This document shows positions 1-9,147 of a stretch of DNA of 64,000 nt, one piece after another. A program made the translations under genes and the position numbers. The stretch's first letter is position 1. Every line of letters starts with the position of its first letter. The notes beneath the pieces were generated by a model that was not told the origin of the DNA, ran no database searches, and worked only from the letters and a program-made list of their open reading frames with translations. This DNA comes from JANSYL01 sp965229695 (GTDB lineage: Bacteria > Pseudomonadota > Alphaproteobacteria > Rhodobacterales > Rhodobacteraceae): assembly GCA_965229695.1 (NCBI GenBank), contig OZ245921.1, forward strand, positions 1 to 64,000, in the 5' to 3' direction.

Positions 1-183
1 CGACAGCTCTTTGCGCAACGGCGCTTCCAACCCGCCATAGCCTTCGGGCAAGCGCAGCCGTAGGTCCAAGCCCCGCGCATTGACCGACCGCAATTCCCAA
101 TTCCAGCGGAATCCCGCCCCGCCCCCCTCGCGGGCGGCAAACCCGGTCATCGAGGCAATGGTGGCTTCGGCATCGTTAACCAC
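1..183 (-). CDS. yicC: YicC family endoribonuclease, 5' part only
   Basis: The first 61 codons of a gene that runs off the left edge. The translation carries the YicC N-terminal signatures: SMTGFA at about residues 11-16, then ELRSVNARGLDLRLRLPE. Known YicC/YloC proteins are RNA-processing nucleases of about 290 residues, so roughly four fifths of the gene lies outside. The GTG start at 181-183 is chosen because a purine-rich GGGGGAGAG sits 7 nt upstream. In Rhodobacterales yicC is often followed by gmk, but that cannot be checked here. Confidence 0.85.
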   Translation of the reverse strand, partial: MVNDAEATIASMTGFAAREGGGAGFRWNWELRSVNARGLDLRLRLPEGYGGLEAPLRKELS

Positions 184-300
184 GTCTTAACTCTCCCCCT
201 GCCCGGACAATTTTAATTGGGTTATTTACGCATCGGTAAGCAATTCGAAACCAGGGTCAACCGGCAGCGGCTGCCCGAAAGAGGGGAGAGCCGCATCGCC

Positions 301-879
301 ATGGCTGTTGATTACCACCCCGCCACGGCGCCCGACACGCACCCGCTGGCCCCGGCGCTGTCTTATTGGAACCGGCTGCGCCGCGACGGGCGCGCGCCCG
401 CGCGCGCCGATCTCGACCCCGGCGCGCTGCACCCCTATCTGGCCTCAGCCGGCATTGTGGAATGGACCAGCACAGGCCTGACGCGCTTTCGCCTGGCCGG
501 TCGCGCCCTGCAGCGCCTTGTGGGGATGGAGCTACGCGGCATGCCCCTGCGCGCCCTCTTCGTGACCGACAGCCGCCGCCGATTGGAGGGTTTGCTGCCC
601 ATGGTGTTCGGCAGGCCCCAAGTTTTGACCATGACACTCTTAGCGCGCATGCCGAACAACGGCGCACTCACGGCCCATCTGGCCTTGATGCCGCTCTGCG
701 ATACCCAAGGCGCTGTCACCCGCGCGCTTCTGATCCTAAGCCCCGACCGGCCCAGCAATCACCCCTGCCGCTTCCATATCCGGCAGGCCCATTTCACCCC
801 GATCAACGCAAGCGGGCGGGTTCCAGACGCGCCCAAAGGCAAGCCGCAGCTCACCCTGATCCAAGGCGGCAAAACCTAA
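301..879 (+). CDS. PAS_5 (DUF1457) domain protein
   Basis: A 192-residue soluble protein. After a short leader it reads LSYWNRLRRDGRAPARADLDPGAL, then a region with RFRLAGRALQRLVGMELRGMPL, the pattern of the alphaproteobacterial PAS_5 family. Members are stand-alone PAS-like sensory domains with no known ligand. The ATG at 301 is preferred because the family domain begins soon after it and a GAGGGGAG lies about 12 nt upstream; a TTG at 217 would extend the frame by 28 residues. It is divergent from yicC and convergent with the DAHP synthase gene. No output domain is present, so the role is unknown. Confidence 0.7.
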   Translation: MAVDYHPATAPDTHPLAPALSYWNRLRRDGRAPARADLDPGALHPYLASAGIVEWTSTGLTRFRLAGRALQRLVGMELRGMPLRALFVTDSRRRLEGLLPMVFGRPQVLTMTLLARMPNNGALTAHLALMPLCDTQGAVTRALLILSPDRPSNHPCRFHIRQAHFTPINASGRVPDAPKGKPQLTLIQGGKT

Positions 880-880
880 C

Positions 881-945
881 CCAATCTTTATCCCAAAAAT
901 ATGGGCGGGGAGAGCGCGAGAGGGGCAGCCAGCCCCTCTCGCCCC
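881..945. repeat. Intergenic hairpin repeat, copy D (divergent), possible terminator
   Basis: Begins TCTTTATCCCAAAAATATGGGCGGGGAG, closely matching the left part of copies at about 34.85, 36.24 and 39.02 kb. The right part differs: an 11-bp perfect stem (916-926 with 932-942, loop AGCCA). It lies between the convergent PAS and DAHP synthase genes, so it could end transcription from either side. There is no U-tract directly after the stem; on the minus strand a TATTTTT follows about 15 nt later. Confidence 0.5.
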
Positions 946-954
946 CGTTATCGT

Positions 955-2334
955 TCAAGCCGAGGCGCGCAGCGCGTCGCGGCTTTGGCTCAATTCTTCC
1001 GCCACCAAGAAGGCCAGTTCCAAAGACTGCGAGGCATTCAGGCGCGGATCGCAGGCCGTGTGATAGCGGCTCGACAGATCCTCATCGGTCACCGCCCGCA
1101 CCCCGCCGGTGCATTCGGTCACGTCTTTGCCGGTCATCTCGAAATGCACCCCGCCGGGGATCGAGCCTTCGGCACGATGGATGGCAAAGAATTCCTGGAC
1201 CTCGCGCAGGATCGAATCGAAGGGCCGGGTTTTATAGCCCGTCGACGATTTGATCACATTGCCATGCATCGGATCACAGGACCAAAGCACATTGGCGCCT
1301 TCGGCCTGCACCGTCTTAATCAAGCGCGGCAGATGATCGCCGACCTTCCCAGCCCCAAACCGCGCGATCAGCGTCAGGCGCCCGGCCTCATTTTCGGGAT
1401 TCAGCTTGGCCATCAGAACCTTGAGGTCTTCTTCGGTCGTGGTTGGACCGCATTTCAGGCCAATCGGGTTCTGCACACCGCGGGCAAATTCCACATGCGC
1501 GCCATCGGGCTGGCGCGTGCGGTCGCCAATCCAGATCATATGGCCAGACCCGGCCAGCCACTTGCCGCTGGTCGAGTCCAAGCGGCAGAGTGCCTCCTCA
1601 TATTCCAGCAGCAGGGCTTCATGGCTGGTGTAGAAATCCACCGTCCCAAGCTCGTGATTGGTGTCCGAGGTCAGGCCTGCGGCGGTCATGAAATCCAGGC
1701 TGTCCTGAATGCGCGTGGCCATATCGCGGTAGCGTTCGGCATCATCGCTATCGGTGAAACCCAACGTCCAGGAATGCACCCGGTGGATATCGGCAAAGCC
1801 CCCGGTTGAAAACGCCCGCAGCAGGTTCAGCGAGGCTGCGGCCTGGGTATAGGCTTGCAGCATCTTGCCCGGCGCGGGGATGCGCGCCTCGGGCGTGAAG
1901 TCCAGTTCGTTGATGATGTCACCGCGATAAGAGGGCAGCTCCACCCCATCTTTGACTTCCATCGGCGCGGACCGTGGCTTGGCAAACTGGCCCGCCATGC
2001 GGCCAATTTTAATCACCGGCACCTTCGCGCCATAGGTCAGCACCATCGCCATTTGCAGCATCACCTTAAAGGTGTCGCGAATATTGTCGGCGGAAAACTC
2101 GGCAAAGCTTTCGGCGCAATCGCCGCCCTGCAGCAGGAACGCCTCGCCCCGGGCGGCAGCGGCCAGTTCGGATTTCAAGCGGCGCGCCTCACCGGCAAAA
2201 ACCAGCGGCGGATATTGCGACAGCTGTGCCTCAACCGCGCCCAAGGCGGCGGCGTCGGGATAATCGGGCATCTGAATGCGCGGCTTTGCGCGCCAGTCGG
2301 ATTTGGTCCAGGACTGTCCGGTCGTCGCTGTCAT
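955..2334 (-). CDS. aroG: Class II 3-deoxy-7-phosphoheptulonate (DAHP) synthase
   Basis: A 459-residue enzyme that condenses phosphoenolpyruvate with erythrose 4-phosphate, the first step of the shikimate pathway to aromatic amino acids. Class II (plant/mycobacterial type) signatures are plain: LLQGGDCAESF near residues 67-77, KIGRMAGQFAKPRS, LPSYRGDIIN, and WSCDPMHGN near the C-terminus. Length matches the family (about 450-460). It is monocistronic, facing the PAS gene, with a 196-bp divergent gap to the GlxA-type regulator. No leader peptide or attenuator was recognised. The symbol varies between organisms (aroG, aroF or aroH). Confidence 0.95.
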   Translation of the reverse strand: MTATTGQSWTKSDWRAKPRIQMPDYPDAAALGAVEAQLSQYPPLVFAGEARRLKSELAAAARGEAFLLQGGDCAESFAEFSADNIRDTFKVMLQMAMVLTYGAKVPVIKIGRMAGQFAKPRSAPMEVKDGVELPSYRGDIINELDFTPEARIPAPGKMLQAYTQAAASLNLLRAFSTGGFADIHRVHSWTLGFTDSDDAERYRDMATRIQDSLDFMTAAGLTSDTNHELGTVDFYTSHEALLLEYEEALCRLDSTSGKWLAGSGHMIWIGDRTRQPDGAHVEFARGVQNPIGLKCGPTTTEEDLKVLMAKLNPENEAGRLTLIARFGAGKVGDHLPRLIKTVQAEGANVLWSCDPMHGNVIKSSTGYKTRPFDSILREVQEFFAIHRAEGSIPGGVHFEMTGKDVTECTGGVRAVTDEDLSSRYHTACDPRLNASQSLELAFLVAEELSQSRDALRASA

Positions 2335-2530
2335 GGCTTCGCCCTCCTTTGGCGATCCTCCGTCATCTCAGGGGCCGGGTATACGGGCAATGTTAGCGCT
2401 GTCCAATCCCGTAAATGCGATCCACGGGGGATTGCGCCCGCGGAAAAATGGTGCTTTCGCTGAAAGGGTAGGCATTCTGCGGCACACCCGCCATGTCTGC
2501 GGGGAGGAAGACGACCAAAAAGGGCCACCC

Positions 2531-3505
2531 ATGCCAGAGCCTAGCAGCCCACGCCGGTTTGTGTTTGTTCTGCTCGATCAATTCACGATGCTTTGTTTTT
2601 CAAGCGCCGTGGAGGCGTTGCGCATTGCCAATCGGATGTCAGGCAAAACGCTCTATGAATGGGTTCTGGCCGGGGATGGCGGCGATTACGCGCAATGCTC
2701 GGCGGGCATCTGGTATCGTCTGGACAGCGACCTGGACGAGGTTGGGCGCGACGATGTGATCTTGGTTTGTGGCGGGATTGATGTGCAGGCCTCGACCACC
2801 AAACGCGTGCTCAGCTGGCTGCGGCGCGAGGCGCGCAAGGGCCCGATTGTCGGCGGGCTTTGCACTGCAGGCTACACGCTGGCCAAAGCGGGCCTGCTGG
2901 ATGGCAAGCGCGCGACGATCCATTGGGAAAACCAGGACAGCTTCACCGAAGAATTCGAAGATGTACAGCTGACCAAATCGGTCTTCGTCATCGATGGGAA
3001 CCGGATCACGACGGCAGGCGGCACCGCCTCGATCGACTTGATGTTGAAAATCATCGCCGATGATCATGGAGAGGATTTGGCCAATCTGGTGGCCGATCAG
3101 CTGATCTATACCTCGATCCGCACCGACCAAGACACGCAACGCCTGTCGATCCCCACCCGGATCGGCGTGCGGCACCCGAAACTGGGTCAGGTCATTCGGA
3201 TGATGGAGCAAAATATCGAAGAACCGATCAGCCCCGCGATCCTGGCCAAAGAGGTTGGTATGTCGACCCGGCAGTTGGAGCGGTTGTTCCGGCGCTACCT
3301 CAACCGCTCGCCCAAGCGCTATTATATGGAACTGCGCCTGGGCAAAGCGCGCAACCTGCTGATGCAGACCGATATGAGCGTGATCAACGTGGCGCTGGCC
3401 TGCGGCTTTGCCTCACCCTCGCATTTCTCGAAATGCTACCGGGCGCATTACAACACGACGCCTTACCGCGAGCGCGGCAGCCAGGCGACGCGTGAACGGG
3501 CTTAA
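2531..3505 (+). CDS. GlxA-type transcriptional regulator (DJ-1/PfpI domain + AraC HTH)
   Basis: A 324-residue regulator. Residues about 10-185 form a DJ-1/PfpI-like amidotransferase fold (FVFVLLDQFTMLCFSSAVEALRIAN; GGLCTAGYTLAKAGLLDG), normally a ligand-sensing domain here. Residues about 215-315 are a double helix-turn-helix of AraC type (ILAKEVGMSTRQLERLFRRYL, VINVALACGFASPSHFSKCYR). Related proteins (GbdR, CdhR) control glycine betaine, carnitine or choline catabolism; the motifs resemble that branch but the target cannot be fixed. No catabolic genes lie next to it. The ATG at 2531 has only a distant GGAGGAAG upstream. Its stop overlaps the stop of the next gene, which runs the other way. 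Confidence 0.85.
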   Translation: MPEPSSPRRFVFVLLDQFTMLCFSSAVEALRIANRMSGKTLYEWVLAGDGGDYAQCSAGIWYRLDSDLDEVGRDDVILVCGGIDVQASTTKRVLSWLRREARKGPIVGGLCTAGYTLAKAGLLDGKRATIHWENQDSFTEEFEDVQLTKSVFVIDGNRITTAGGTASIDLMLKIIADDHGEDLANLVADQLIYTSIRTDQDTQRLSIPTRIGVRHPKLGQVIRMMEQNIEEPISPAILAKEVGMSTRQLERLFRRYLNRSPKRYYMELRLGKARNLLMQTDMSVINVALACGFASPSHFSKCYRAHYNTTPYRERGSQATRERA

Positions 3506-3927
3506 GGCGCCCCCAACATCTGAAACGGATTGGTATTGGTCGCGAATTGCACCACCATAAGCGCGCCCTCACCACGGTCATGTATCATGAGCCGGGTAAA
3601 GAGATATCCGGTTGCATCATCATGATGGGCCAACACCTGCTGCCGGAACCCGTTTCCATAATCCCGCTCGGCTAAGATGTAAGAGTTGGTGAGCGGATTG
3701 GGCATCAGATTTCTGACCTGCATCTCGAGTGCCATGAAGTTCTGGCGCTCGCCTTCGGGCACATAGGAAAACCGCTCCAGCATTTGCGTCACCCGACGAT
3801 CCCGGATCAGCTCATCAAGCTCGGCGCGCATGGCCTCGTAATTGTCAAAACGACCGGGAAGGGTTTGGGCCTGAAGACCATGGCTCAGAAAAAGGCTGAG
3901 GAAAAAAGCAAAACAAAGAAAACGCAT
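3502..3927 (-). CDS. Small secreted protein of unknown function
   Basis: A 141-residue protein with a clear signal peptide (MRFLCFAFFLSLFLSHGLQA, cleavage expected after QA-Q). The mature part is rich in charged residues with YEAMRAELDELIRDRRVTQMLERF and a C-terminal region predicted as beta-strands (MIHDRGEGALMVVQFATN). I do not recognise a family; the location is probably periplasmic. Its stop codon shares the TTAA at 3502-3505 with the stop of the convergent regulator gene. Confidence 0.7.
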   Translation of the reverse strand: MRFLCFAFFLSLFLSHGLQAQTLPGRFDNYEAMRAELDELIRDRRVTQMLERFSYVPEGERQNFMALEMQVRNLMPNPLTNSYILAERDYGNGFRQQVLAHHDDATGYLFTRLMIHDRGEGALMVVQFATNTNPFQMLGAP

Positions 3928-3959
3928 CAGATACCTTTGGCTCGTGGGAAATTACGGGG

Positions 3960-4235
3960 TTACTCGCTCACCCGCGCGCGCCGCCCTCCCCTGCGTTTGG
4001 CGGCGGGCGCTTTGTCCAGGCCTTCGCGCAGGACGGCCAGCATCGGGTGATCCTTGGGTGCATCAGCATGGCGCGCCAGCAGCCGCGTCAGCGCGGCGGG
4101 CACGTCGCTGGTTTCAACGCTCAAGGCCCAATCGACAAAGATCGACCGGCATTCCGCGTCGGAAATACCCTCAATCCGGAAGGCTTCGAAAATCAGTTCC
4201 TTTGGATCGTCAGGATCACGGGCGCGGTCAGGCAT
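3960..4235 (-). CDS. Conserved hypothetical protein, coupled to glnE
   Basis: A 91-residue acidic, mostly helical protein (DDPKELIFEAFRIEGISDAECRSIFVDWALSV) with a basic tail (KRRGGRRARVSE). The ATG at 4235 lies inside the last codons of glnE, an overlap of 8 nt, with AAAGGA about 8 nt upstream, so translation is likely coupled to glnE. An in-frame ATG 7 codons earlier is possible. No family recognised. Confidence 0.6.
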   Translation of the reverse strand: MPDRARDPDDPKELIFEAFRIEGISDAECRSIFVDWALSVETSDVPAALTRLLARHADAPKDHPMLAVLREGLDKAPAAKRRGGRRARVSE

Positions 4236-7038
4236 CGGCGGGTCCTTTCGGGTCATGGGGCAAGACAGCGGTGATCATTTCGGCAATCTCGGCCCGGGTC
4301 CGATCCAATTGCGACGCAAGGGCGCCGATGTCGGACATTTCCGCCTGCCGCACCAGAAAGCCCTGTCCGCCCGCGCCCAGCGTTTCTGGGTCGAGCGCTT
4401 CGTCGGTCAAAAGCCGACCCGATTGATGGATACGGCTGAACAGCCGATGCGCGGCAACAAAGCGATCCACCTGGTCTTGGGTTAGCCAACCAACCCCAAT
4501 GGCCGCCGCCAATTGCTCGGCCGGGGATCGTGCGGCATCGCCCGCCATGAGGGCTGCCGCTTGCGCAACCAAATCAATATCTTGGATGCCGCCCGGCCCA
4601 TCCTTGACCACCCAAGTCCCGCCCGTGCGGCCAGCCGCCGCCAAACGGGCGCGCATTTCGGCAGCATCGGCCCGGACCCGTGGGGCATCAGCCTTGGATT
4701 GGATCACATGGCAGCGAATATCCTCGATATCCTGGCGCAAGCTGGCATCACCCGCCAAAGCACGCGCGCGGGTCAACGCCATATGCTCCCAAGTCCAAGC
4801 TTCGGTCTGTTGATAGTGCCGAAACGCCTCCAGCCCGGTGGCAACCGGCCCCTGCCGCCCCGAAGGCCGTAGACGCATATCGACCTCGTATAGCTTACCG
4901 GTCGAGGTTGGGGCGGACAGCGCCGTGATCAAGCCTTTGGTGGCCTTGGCAAACCATCCACGCGGGTCGAGCGGGCGGCGACCTTCGGTCATCTCTGCCC
5001 CTTGGGCGTCATAGATCACGATCAGGTCCAAGTCAGACCCCGCGCCCATGCGCCCCGCGCCCAAGCTGCCCATGCCAACCACCGCGCCACCGCGACCGGG
5101 GGCAGGCCCGTGGCGACGCGCAACCTCGGCACAGACGCAGGGCCAAAGCGCGGCCACCACCGCGCCCGCCAAATCGGTGTATTGGGCCGCAGCCTCCTCG
5201 GGGGAAATCAGGCTACGCAGCTGATGCACCCCAATGCGAAAATGCCAATCCTTCTGCCAACGGCGCGCGGCATCCAGTTGCAGTTCGTAATCCAACCCCT
5301 GCAAAGCCGCGCCAAGCTCCTGCGTCAGGCCCTCACCCCCCGGCCAAGCCGCGAAGAACCGTCCGTCCAGCACCGCATCCAGCACCCCGGAATGCCGCGC
5401 GAGGTAGCGCGACAGGCCCGGTGCCGTCGCGCAGATATCGACAATCAGATCGACCAGCGGCGGGTTGGCCTCGAACAAGGAAAAAAGCTGAACACCCGCT
5501 GGCAGGCCGCGCAAAAACCCATCGAAATTGGCCAAGGCCTCGTCCGGTCGGGCCGCCGATTGGAACCGTTTGAGCAAATCTGGTTTCAGCCGGTCAAATA
5601 TCGCCCGCCCGCGTTCAGAACGCAGGCAGGGATAGCCCGGCCAGCGGGCCACAATCTCGGCTTGGGCATCTGAGATGTCGACGCTGGGCGGCTCGGTCGC
5701 GGCTGGGGCAAAAAACGCGCCGGTTAGGTCTTCGACCCGTTCGATCCGTTCCAGCAGGGTCTTGCGGAACCGATCTGTATCGCCCTCACCGCAAAACCGC
5801 GCCAGACGGTCAAAGCCTTCATCGGATTTCGGCAGCAAATGCGTCTGGGCGTCATCGATCATCTGCACACGATGCTCAATTTCGCGGTGATGGGCGTAAA
5901 GCTCGGCCAATTCGCTTGCCACCTCGCGCTTGATCCAATTGGTCCGCGCGAGTGCCGAAAGCGCCTTGACCGTGCGGCGGGATCGCAAGCTTGGGTCGCG
6001 CCCGCCTGCCACCAATTGGCGGGTTTGGGCGAAAAACTCGATCTCCCGAATGCCGCCCGCGCCAAGCTTCATATTATGGCCTTCAAGCGTGATGGCCTGG
6101 CCGCGATGCAGCCCTTTATGCTCCCGAATGCGGCGGCGCATATCCATCGTGTCTTCGACCATGGCGAAATCCAGATGCCGCCGCCAGACGAAGGGTGAAA
6201 GCGCGTCTAGAAACCGCGCGCCAGCGGTCACATCGCCCGCCACAGGGCGGGCTTTGATATAGGCTGACCGTTCCCAGGAACGCCCCTCGGCCTCATAGTA
6301 CCGCTCTGCCGCGCTCATCGAAATGCAGACCGGCGTGACCGATGCATCGGGGCGTAGCCGCAGATCGGTACGAAACACATAACCCTCGGCGCTGACATCA
6401 TTCAGCGCCGCCGACATCCGGCGCGTGGCCCGGATAAAGCCCGCCCGCGCATCCATTTCATCCGCGCGGTCAAAACGATCATCGTCAAACAAGCAAATCA
6501 GATCGATGTCGGATGAATAGTTCAGCTCCCCCGCTCCCATCTTTCCCATTGCCAGCGCCAGCATTCCGGCGCCGTCGCGGCGGGCATCCTCCTCGGTCAT
6601 GCCGGGGATTTTGCCGCGCTTTGCTTCGGCGGCGACATGGGTGCTGAGCGCGGCCGCCAGGCAAGCATCCGCGAAGTCGGTCCAGGTTTGGGTGACGGTG
6701 GCCAAGCTCCAAACCCCGCCGAGATCGGCCAAAGCGACGATCAAAGCCGCGCGGCGCTTTAGCTGCCGCAGGCCCGCGTTCAGATCACCGGGCGACAGAT
6801 CGGCAGTGGCGGCAATCACCTCGGTCATCCGATCTTCGGGCGTGTCGTTCAGCGCGTGGCTCAGCCAATGCGCTTCTTTCGTCATCAGCCGGGCGAGATA
6901 GGGGGAACATCCTGCTGTCCCTTCGATAAGCGGGCGCAAGCTGACGGGTACATCATGCAAAGCCGCCCAAGCCTCGGCCCCACGGTCAGGGTTAAAAGCG
7001 ATCGGATGGCGGGTCAGGCGGGCGTCGAAACTCATCAA
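4228..7038 (-). CDS. glnE: Bifunctional glutamine synthetase adenylyltransferase/deadenylase
   Basis: A 936-residue enzyme that adenylylates and deadenylylates glutamine synthetase in response to PII, controlling ammonia assimilation. Two nucleotidyltransferase cores are visible: GKMGAGELNYSSDIDLICLFD in the N-terminal half (deadenylylation) and GSLGAGRMGAGSDLDLIVIYD in the C-terminal half (adenylylation), each with the G-S-D-x-D metal-binding motif. Length fits GlnE (about 940-990). The start is a double methionine (MMSFDARLTRH). It heads a small leftward unit with the hypothetical gene that overlaps its end; no PII gene is nearby. Confidence 0.95.
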   Translation of the reverse strand: MMSFDARLTRHPIAFNPDRGAEAWAALHDVPVSLRPLIEGTAGCSPYLARLMTKEAHWLSHALNDTPEDRMTEVIAATADLSPGDLNAGLRQLKRRAALIVALADLGGVWSLATVTQTWTDFADACLAAALSTHVAAEAKRGKIPGMTEEDARRDGAGMLALAMGKMGAGELNYSSDIDLICLFDDDRFDRADEMDARAGFIRATRRMSAALNDVSAEGYVFRTDLRLRPDASVTPVCISMSAAERYYEAEGRSWERSAYIKARPVAGDVTAGARFLDALSPFVWRRHLDFAMVEDTMDMRRRIREHKGLHRGQAITLEGHNMKLGAGGIREIEFFAQTRQLVAGGRDPSLRSRRTVKALSALARTNWIKREVASELAELYAHHREIEHRVQMIDDAQTHLLPKSDEGFDRLARFCGEGDTDRFRKTLLERIERVEDLTGAFFAPAATEPPSVDISDAQAEIVARWPGYPCLRSERGRAIFDRLKPDLLKRFQSAARPDEALANFDGFLRGLPAGVQLFSLFEANPPLVDLIVDICATAPGLSRYLARHSGVLDAVLDGRFFAAWPGGEGLTQELGAALQGLDYELQLDAARRWQKDWHFRIGVHQLRSLISPEEAAAQYTDLAGAVVAALWPCVCAEVARRHGPAPGRGGAVVGMGSLGAGRMGAGSDLDLIVIYDAQGAEMTEGRRPLDPRGWFAKATKGLITALSAPTSTGKLYEVDMRLRPSGRQGPVATGLEAFRHYQQTEAWTWEHMALTRARALAGDASLRQDIEDIRCHVIQSKADAPRVRADAAEMRARLAAAGRTGGTWVVKDGPGGIQDIDLVAQAAALMAGDAARSPAEQLAAAIGVGWLTQDQVDRFVAAHRLFSRIHQSGRLLTDEALDPETLGAGGQGFLVRQAEMSDIGALASQLDRTRAEIAEMITAVLPHDPKGPADA

Positions 7039-7068
7039 AGCAGACAGTGGCGCGGGTAATGGCGGGCG

Positions 7069-7437
7069 TCAATCAATCGGGGTGTCCTGGCTGAAGATGT
7101 TCACCCAACCCTCGCCTTCGCGGCGCCAGATCGAGCTGATCAGCATAGCCGCCCAGGTATCGCTGCCCGCCGCCAAATAATCGGCGCGATAGGCGATCAG
7201 GGCCAAATCCCGCGTGTAGCTGCGCACCTGAACCTCTGACAAACGATAATCCGCCATGGACGGGCCATGTGCCAATTGCTCGGCATGGCCGTCACGCCCG
7301 GAAAAGCCGCTGGGGTAAACGCCAAGAAAATCCTCGGACAAAAGCGCACGGTCGGCTTCGGGGCTACCATCCAGCAGCGCCTGCCAAACCGCGCGTTCGG
7401 CGGTTTCGATTTCAGCTTGGATTGATGTGGTGTTCAT
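7069..7437 (-). CDS. NTF2-like (DUF4440-type) protein
   Basis: A 122-residue protein with the shape of a SnoaL/DUF4440 domain: helix (IQAEIETAERAVWQALLDGSPEADRALLSEDFLGVYPSGF), then strands ending in ALIAYRADYLA and SSIWRREGEGWVNIFSQDTPID. The W-V-N-x-F-S-Q-D-T ending is typical of DUF4440. Such domains bind small hydrophobic ligands, but the substrate is unknown. It is divergent from the YbaK-type gene with 67 bp between starts. Confidence 0.7.
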   Translation of the reverse strand: MNTTSIQAEIETAERAVWQALLDGSPEADRALLSEDFLGVYPSGFSGRDGHAEQLAHGPSMADYRLSEVQVRSYTRDLALIAYRADYLAAGSDTWAAMLISSIWRREGEGWVNIFSQDTPID

Positions 7438-7504
7438 CCCCGTGCTCCCTTGCAGCTTTGATCAATTGCTGCAACCAAGGGCGCGCTTTGGCAAGGAGGT
7501 GGGG

Positions 7505-7975
7505 ATGAGCAAAAGTTTAAACCGGGTGAAACGCGCGTTGGAAGAGGCCGGCCTGAGCGTTGAGGTTCTGGAAATGCCCGATAGCACCCGCACCGCCGCC
7601 GAAGCAGCGACCGCGGCCGGTTGTGCACTGGATCAAATCGCGAAATCCATCATCTTTCGGGCCGAGACGACGGGGGATGCGGTGCTGTTCGTCACCGCAG
7701 GTGGCAATCAGGTTGATGCCGCCAAAGCCAGCGCTGTCGCGGGCGAGGCTTTGGGCAAGGCGGATGCAGGCCTGATCCGGTCACAAACCGGGTTCGCCAT
7801 TGGCGGGGTCGCCCCGATTGGCCATCTCAACCCGATCCGGGCTTGGTTCGACCCCAGATTGCTGGCGTTTGATACGGTTTATGCAGCGGCGGGCACGCCC
7901 CGACATATCTTTCCCATCGCGCCCGATACGCTATTGGCGCTCAGCGGCGCGACCCAGGCCGAGTTCACCGGCTAA
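7505..7975 (+). CDS. YbaK/EbsC family aminoacyl-tRNA deacylase
   Basis: A 156-residue editing-domain protein of the YbaK/ProX superfamily, which hydrolyses mischarged tRNA in trans. Visible features: LDQIAKSIIFRAE with the conserved lysine of the K-S-[IL]-[VI]-F motif, and IGGVAPIGH around residue 105. The ATG has an excellent ribosome binding site, AAGGAGGT at 7493-7500. The last 4 nt overlap the convergent lpxB end. Which amino acid it removes cannot be told from sequence. Confidence 0.85.
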   Translation: MSKSLNRVKRALEEAGLSVEVLEMPDSTRTAAEAATAAGCALDQIAKSIIFRAETTGDAVLFVTAGGNQVDAAKASAVAGEALGKADAGLIRSQTGFAIGGVAPIGHLNPIRAWFDPRLLAFDTVYAAAGTPRHIFPIAPDTLLALSGATQAEFTG

Positions 7976-9147
7976 AGCGCAGCCAAGACGGCCCGGGCAG
8001 CGCGCAAGCCCGGGGCCTCATCTTCTTTGCCCAGGCGCTGCATGGTCGTGGCCATCGCGTCGAGCTGCGCCGCGCGGGCGGCGTCATCGTCGATCAGGTC
8101 AAGCAAAGCGCCGGAGATGACATCGGGGCGGCAGTTTTCACCCAGAAACTCCGGCACCACGCGGGTGTCCGAGATCAGGTTCACCAGTGTCACACTGTCG
8201 ACCTTGAGTAGCGAGGTTATCAGTTTTCGGGACAGCCAACTGGTGTCATAGGCGATGACCATCGGCGTTTCAGCCGCCGCCAGTTCCAGGCTGACCGTGC
8301 CAGAGGCCGCCAAAGCCACATCCGCCGCGCCAAAGGCCGCGCGTTTATCGGCGACAGCGTCCACCACATCCCTGCCCCGCGGATCAAGCAAATGCACCCT
8401 TCCCGGCCAGTCGCGGGTTTTTTCAACCACCAAATCCGCCACCGCCGGGGCCACTGGCAGCACCACTTGTGCCTCGGGGTGGCGCGCTATGACCGATTGC
8501 AGCGCTGCGCCAAAAACGGGCGCCAACCGCTCAACCTCCGACCGGCGTGAGCCTGGCAGCGCCAGGATCAAGGGGGCGTCATCGGCCACGCCCAAACGCG
8601 CACGGAACGCCGCGCGCTCGGCGTCGGTGGCTTGCGGCTCGGCGACGACGGGGTGGCCCACGAAATCGCAGCCCATCCCTTCGGCCTCCATATAAGGCGG
8701 CTCAAAGGGGAATAGGGCCAGGACATGATCGACGGATTTCGCCATTTTTCGCGCGCGGTTGGCGCGCCAGGCCCAGACCGTAGGGGCGACGTAGTGGATG
8801 GTCCGCAGATCCGACGCGCGCGCTTTGGCCTGGGCCGCGACACGCAGGGAGAACTCCGGGATATCGATGGTGATCAGCGCGTCGGGCGACCATCCAACAG
8901 CCGCATCCGCCGTTTCGCGCACGCGCGCCATGAGCCGCCGGTAGTTGCGCAGAATCGCCGCCAAACCGATGACCGACAGTTCCTCCATCGGAAAGAGCGA
9001 GGTCAGCCCCTCGGCCTGCATCAACGGGCCGCCAACGCCATGAAACTCAATCTCGGTATCGCTGACCGATTTCAGCCCCGCCATCAGAGCCGCTCCAAGC
9101 CTGTCTCCCGAAGGTTCGCCCGCGATCAGAAACAGACGCAGGGTCAT
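7972..9147 (-). CDS. lpxB: Lipid-A-disaccharide synthase
   Basis: A 391-residue GT19 glycosyltransferase that joins UDP-2,3-diacylglucosamine and lipid X into the lipid A disaccharide at the inner membrane. It begins TLRLFLIAGEPSGDRLGAALM and has the family motifs ITIDIPEFSLRVA, YVAPTVWAWR and ALPGSRRSEVERL. The start ATG at 9147 overlaps the lpxI stop as ATGA, showing translational coupling. It is the last gene of the large leftward envelope operon and ends tail-to-tail with the YbaK-type gene. Confidence 0.95.
   Translation of the reverse strand: MTLRLFLIAGEPSGDRLGAALMAGLKSVSDTEIEFHGVGGPLMQAEGLTSLFPMEELSVIGLAAILRNYRRLMARVRETADAAVGWSPDALITIDIPEFSLRVAAQAKARASDLRTIHYVAPTVWAWRANRARKMAKSVDHVLALFPFEPPYMEAEGMGCDFVGHPVVAEPQATDAERAAFRARLGVADDAPLILALPGSRRSEVERLAPVFGAALQSVIARHPEAQVVLPVAPAVADLVVEKTRDWPGRVHLLDPRGRDVVDAVADKRAAFGAADVALAASGTVSLELAAAETPMVIAYDTSWLSRKLITSLLKVDSVTLVNLISDTRVVPEFLGENCRPDVISGALLDLIDDDAARAAQLDAMATTMQRLGKEDEAPGLRAARAVLAAL

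Noticed and set aside
217..300. Upstream extension of the PAS_5 gene
   Set aside because: The extra 28 residues from TTG at 217 show no family similarity, and the ATG at 301 has a plausible ribosome binding site.
901..1809. A 302-codon open frame opposite the DAHP synthase
   Set aside because: Same reason: a mirror frame of a conserved gene, rich in R, H and G, with no recognisable motif.
7069..7975. Possible operon between the NTF2-like and YbaK-type genes
   Set aside because: They are divergent, so they share a promoter region at most.
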